The notes under the pieces were generated by a model. It searched no databases. It worked only from the letters and a program-made list of their open reading frames with translations, and was not told the origin of the DNA. From NCBI RefSeq assembly GCF_000473365.1, contig NZ_KI421517.1, forward strand, positions 3,304,634 through 3,368,633: a stretch of DNA of 64,000 nt, written 5' to 3'. Of the stretch, positions 62,183-64,000 are shown in pieces (position 1 is the first letter of the stretch; each line of letters begins with the position of its first letter). The position numbers were made by a program, and so were the translations under genes. Origin of the DNA: Adhaeribacter aquaticus DSM 16391. Its GTDB lineage: Bacteria; Bacteroidota; Bacteroidia; Cytophagales; Hymenobacteraceae.

Positions 62183-62193
62183 AAAAGTATAAG

Positions 62194-62244
62194 CTAAAAA
62201 AACAGGAGCCCGTTTATAAATTATAGACGGGCTCCCGTTTTTTT
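62194..62244. terminator. Rho-independent terminator after the desaturase gene
   Basis: A run of A, then GGAGCCCGT and TATAA on the left arm, pairs with TTATA, ACGGGCTCC and a T run on the right, with small mismatches near the loop. It begins about 12 bases after the desaturase stop at 62182. Confidence 0.88.
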
Positions 62245-62367
62245 AAGCAAATAGGATAAATTTTACCATACCATAAAAATTAAATACTCGTTTAAACTAA
62301 AACTGTTTTTATAAATTTACTTAAACAGTTGTCGGGTTCCCTGGTTAAAACTTAAAACTGAATACGC

Positions 62368-63465
62368 ATGTCTCTGGGATATCAATTTACCAAATATATA
62401 CTGCCCCAAGCTGATAAAAGTGATTTTGAGCGGTTGCTCGAAATTTTTATGCAGCTGGTAACACTTACATCGGGTGATGTGGGCGAAGCACTGGCTTGGA
62501 TGAATTCACTGGATAAACAATATAATATAACCGATGATAATTATGGCATGGGTAATTTTATTGAAGATTTAAAAGCCAAAGGCTATATTGATGATGGCGG
62601 AGAAAAAGGAGAAATAAAAATTACAGCCAAAAGCGAGCAGAAAATTAGAAAAAGTGCGTTAGAAGAAATCTTTGGTAAACTTAAGAAAGGTGGTAAAGGT
62701 AATCATAATACCCCACATACCGGCATTGGCGACGAAAGCTCCACCGATCGGCGTGAATTTCAGTTTGGTGATACTTTAGACCAAATTGAGATGACCGATT
62801 CCATCCGCAATGCGCAGCTGAATCATGGGTTAGGGGAATTTTTTTTAACTGAAAAAGATCTGGAAGTAACGGAGCGGGAGCACAAAACGCAAACCTCTAC
62901 CGTGTTAATGATAGATATTTCGCATTCCATGATTTTGTACGGCGAAGATCGCATTACACCTGCCAAAAAAGTAGCGATGGCTTTGGCGGAACTGGTAACG
63001 CAGAAGTACCCGAAAGATACCTTGGATATTATAGTTTTTGGCAATGATGCCTGGCAAATTAGCGTAAAGGATTTACCGTATTTAAATGTAGGACCTTACC
63101 ACACCAATACAGTTGCCGGCCTGGAATTAGCCATGGATATTCTGCGGAAGCGGAAAACACCTAATAAACAAATTTTTATGATTACCGATGGTAAGCCAAC
63201 CTGTTTAAAAGAAGGTTTAAAATATTATAAGAACAGCTTTGGCCTGGACCGGAAAGTGGTAAATAAAACCTTAAATCTGGCAGCCCAATGCCGACGCATT
63301 AACATTCCTATTACCACTTTTATGATTGCCTCTGATCCTTACTTGAAACAATTTGTAGATGAGTTTACACAGGTAAATAAAGGGACCGCCTATTATAGTA
63401 GCTTAAAGGGGTTAGGACATTTAATATTTGAAGATTATCGTAGAAACCGCCGTAAATCCTTATAA
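62368..63465 (+). CDS. VWA-domain protein, partner of the next AAA ATPase
   Basis: The product has 365 residues, cytoplasmic. The N-terminal 170 residues are mostly helical and charged. A von Willebrand factor A domain follows, with the complete MIDAS start TVLMIDISHSM (Asp183, Ser185, Ser187), then DIIVFGNDAWQIS with a Thr-type loop, IFMITDGKPTCLKEG and a FMIASDPYLKQFVDEF end. A RRNRRKSL tail closes it. VWA proteins of this kind work with AAA ATPases in MoxR/magnesium-chelatase-like chaperone pairs; the gene after it is such an ATPase. Confidence 0.92.
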   Translation: MSLGYQFTKYILPQADKSDFERLLEIFMQLVTLTSGDVGEALAWMNSLDKQYNITDDNYGMGNFIEDLKAKGYIDDGGEKGEIKITAKSEQKIRKSALEEIFGKLKKGGKGNHNTPHTGIGDESSTDRREFQFGDTLDQIEMTDSIRNAQLNHGLGEFFLTEKDLEVTEREHKTQTSTVLMIDISHSMILYGEDRITPAKKVAMALAELVTQKYPKDTLDIIVFGNDAWQISVKDLPYLNVGPYHTNTVAGLELAMDILRKRKTPNKQIFMITDGKPTCLKEGLKYYKNSFGLDRKVVNKTLNLAAQCRRINIPITTFMIASDPYLKQFVDEFTQVNKGTAYYSSLKGLGHLIFEDYRRNRRKSL

Positions 63466-63596
63466 GTTAAGATCCGATTTTAAATTATTAGCCTCATGAT
63501 TCCAGCGAAAGAAGCTAACTTCTAATTCAGATTATTTTATTTTTTTTAAATTAATAGCGTAAAGTCTTTACGTAACACCTTTTACATACGAACCAC

Positions 63597-64000
63597 ATGA
63601 GCTATAAGGACCTTTCAATAGAAAACCTTTTACAGATAAATACATTAGGCCAGTTAAAAGCTGCCGGTTACGAATCAAAATCAATCAAACAAGAGCTTCG
63701 GGATAACCTAATAGAAAGACTTCGCAATAAGGAGGAAGTCTTCCCTGGTATTTGGGGATATGAAGAAACCGTAATTCCGGATATGCAACGTGCCATTCTC
63801 TCCATGCACCATATAAACTTGTTAGGGTTGCGGGGGCAGGCTAAAACCCGGATGGCCCGGATGATGGTAGAATTGCTGGATGAGTATATACCGGTAGTGG
63901 CTGGTTCAGAGTTGAATGACGATCCTTTACAACCGCTATCTATATTTGCCCGAAATTTAATCAGTGAACAGGGGGATGAAACACCAATTACCTGGTTGCA
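63597..64000 (+). CDS. AAA ATPase, MoxR/magnesium-chelatase-like (partial at window end)
   Basis: The first 134 residues are visible from the ATG at 63597, and the frame continues past the window end. The lead MSYKDLSIENLLQINTLGQL precedes VIPDMQRAILSMHHINLLGL and a Walker A variant G77-L-R-G80-Q-A-K83-T84, in which the last Gly of GxxGxGKT is Ala. The remainder (VVAGSELNDDPLQPLSIFAR) fits the early part of a magnesium-chelatase I or MoxR-like domain. It follows the VWA gene by 131 bases in the same direction; together they form the usual ATPase-VWA pair. Its target is unknown. Confidence 0.82.
   Translation, partial: MSYKDLSIENLLQINTLGQLKAAGYESKSIKQELRDNLIERLRNKEEVFPGIWGYEETVIPDMQRAILSMHHINLLGLRGQAKTRMARMMVELLDEYIPVVAGSELNDDPLQPLSIFARNLISEQGDETPITWL

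Noticed and set aside
1-64000. tRNA, rRNA, CRISPR arrays, insertion sequences or SusC/SusD pairs.
   Set aside because: I looked for cloverleaf, ribosomal, repeat-spacer and transposase signals and for SusD-like neighbours of the two barrels and found none that I could support.

Overview
The window looks like chromosomal DNA from a Bacteroidota bacterium of the Cytophagales/Hymenobacteraceae type. Three things point there: TonB-linked outer-membrane barrels with carboxypeptidase-regulatory N-terminal domains, LytTR two-component pairs, and weak or absent Shine-Dalgarno sites with several TAnnTTTG-type -7 promoter elements. The genus is not settled by the sequence. Most of it is ordinary core and housekeeping DNA of about 40-45 % G+C in the lines I counted. 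I saw no tRNA, rRNA, insertion sequence or CRISPR array.

Layout. 0-7.9 kb: end of a GMC oxidoreductase and its gluconate-dehydrogenase-type small subunit, a small secreted protein with a paralogue at 37 kb, a LytS/LytTR two-component pair divergent from an outer-membrane barrel, a YceI protein and a haem-binding-domain protein. 8-12.3 kb: secreted carbohydrate-active proteins (SGNH hydrolase, a carbohydrate-binding-like protein divergent from a DUF5060/DUF4038 glycosidase). 12.4-20.5 kb: AsnA, a second TonB-type barrel with a carboxypeptidase-regulatory partner, a lipase-like hydrolase and a sugar isomerase/epimerase-like protein. 20.6-23.8 kb: a membrane-protein/winged-helix operon with two copies of the inverted repeat ACTTTG-N5-CAAAGT at its promoters. 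24-30.5 kb: YdeI-like protein, then a run of secreted esterases (SIAE, BD-FAE-like, CE15-like) with an exported NIF3-family protein. 30.8-37.7 kb: dehalogenase-like hydrolase, DUF421, MscS channel, a lipoprotein, a CPA2 antiporter. 37.9-41.9 kb: the acetate uptake and activation set (DUF485, ActP, Acs). 42-54.7 kb: SASA esterase, RNase HII, a CZB / CHASE3-kinase / response-regulator set, GcvT, ComB, MazG-like, Dtd, a large membrane-anchored propeller-like protein, a fatty acid hydroxylase, CorA and a YigZ/IMPACT protein.

54.7-61.2 kb is clearly different: sampled lines fall to 25-32 % G+C, and the genes (FdtA/WxcM-like cupin, two paralogous FemAB/GNAT-like proteins, a GT2 glycosyltransferase, a third GNAT-like protein and a polysialyltransferase-like protein) form a surface-glycan locus that was probably acquired. 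It is the best candidate here for undescribed biology. 61.2-64 kb returns to normal composition, with an acyl-ACP desaturase and a VWA / AAA-ATPase pair cut by the window end.

How the genes may work together: the secreted esterases (sialate/acetylxylan/glucuronoyl type) could release acetate and trim acetylated plant or microbial polysaccharide, and the ActP-Acs set could then use the acetate. This link is inference, since no SusC/SusD pair or glycanase operon is present here.
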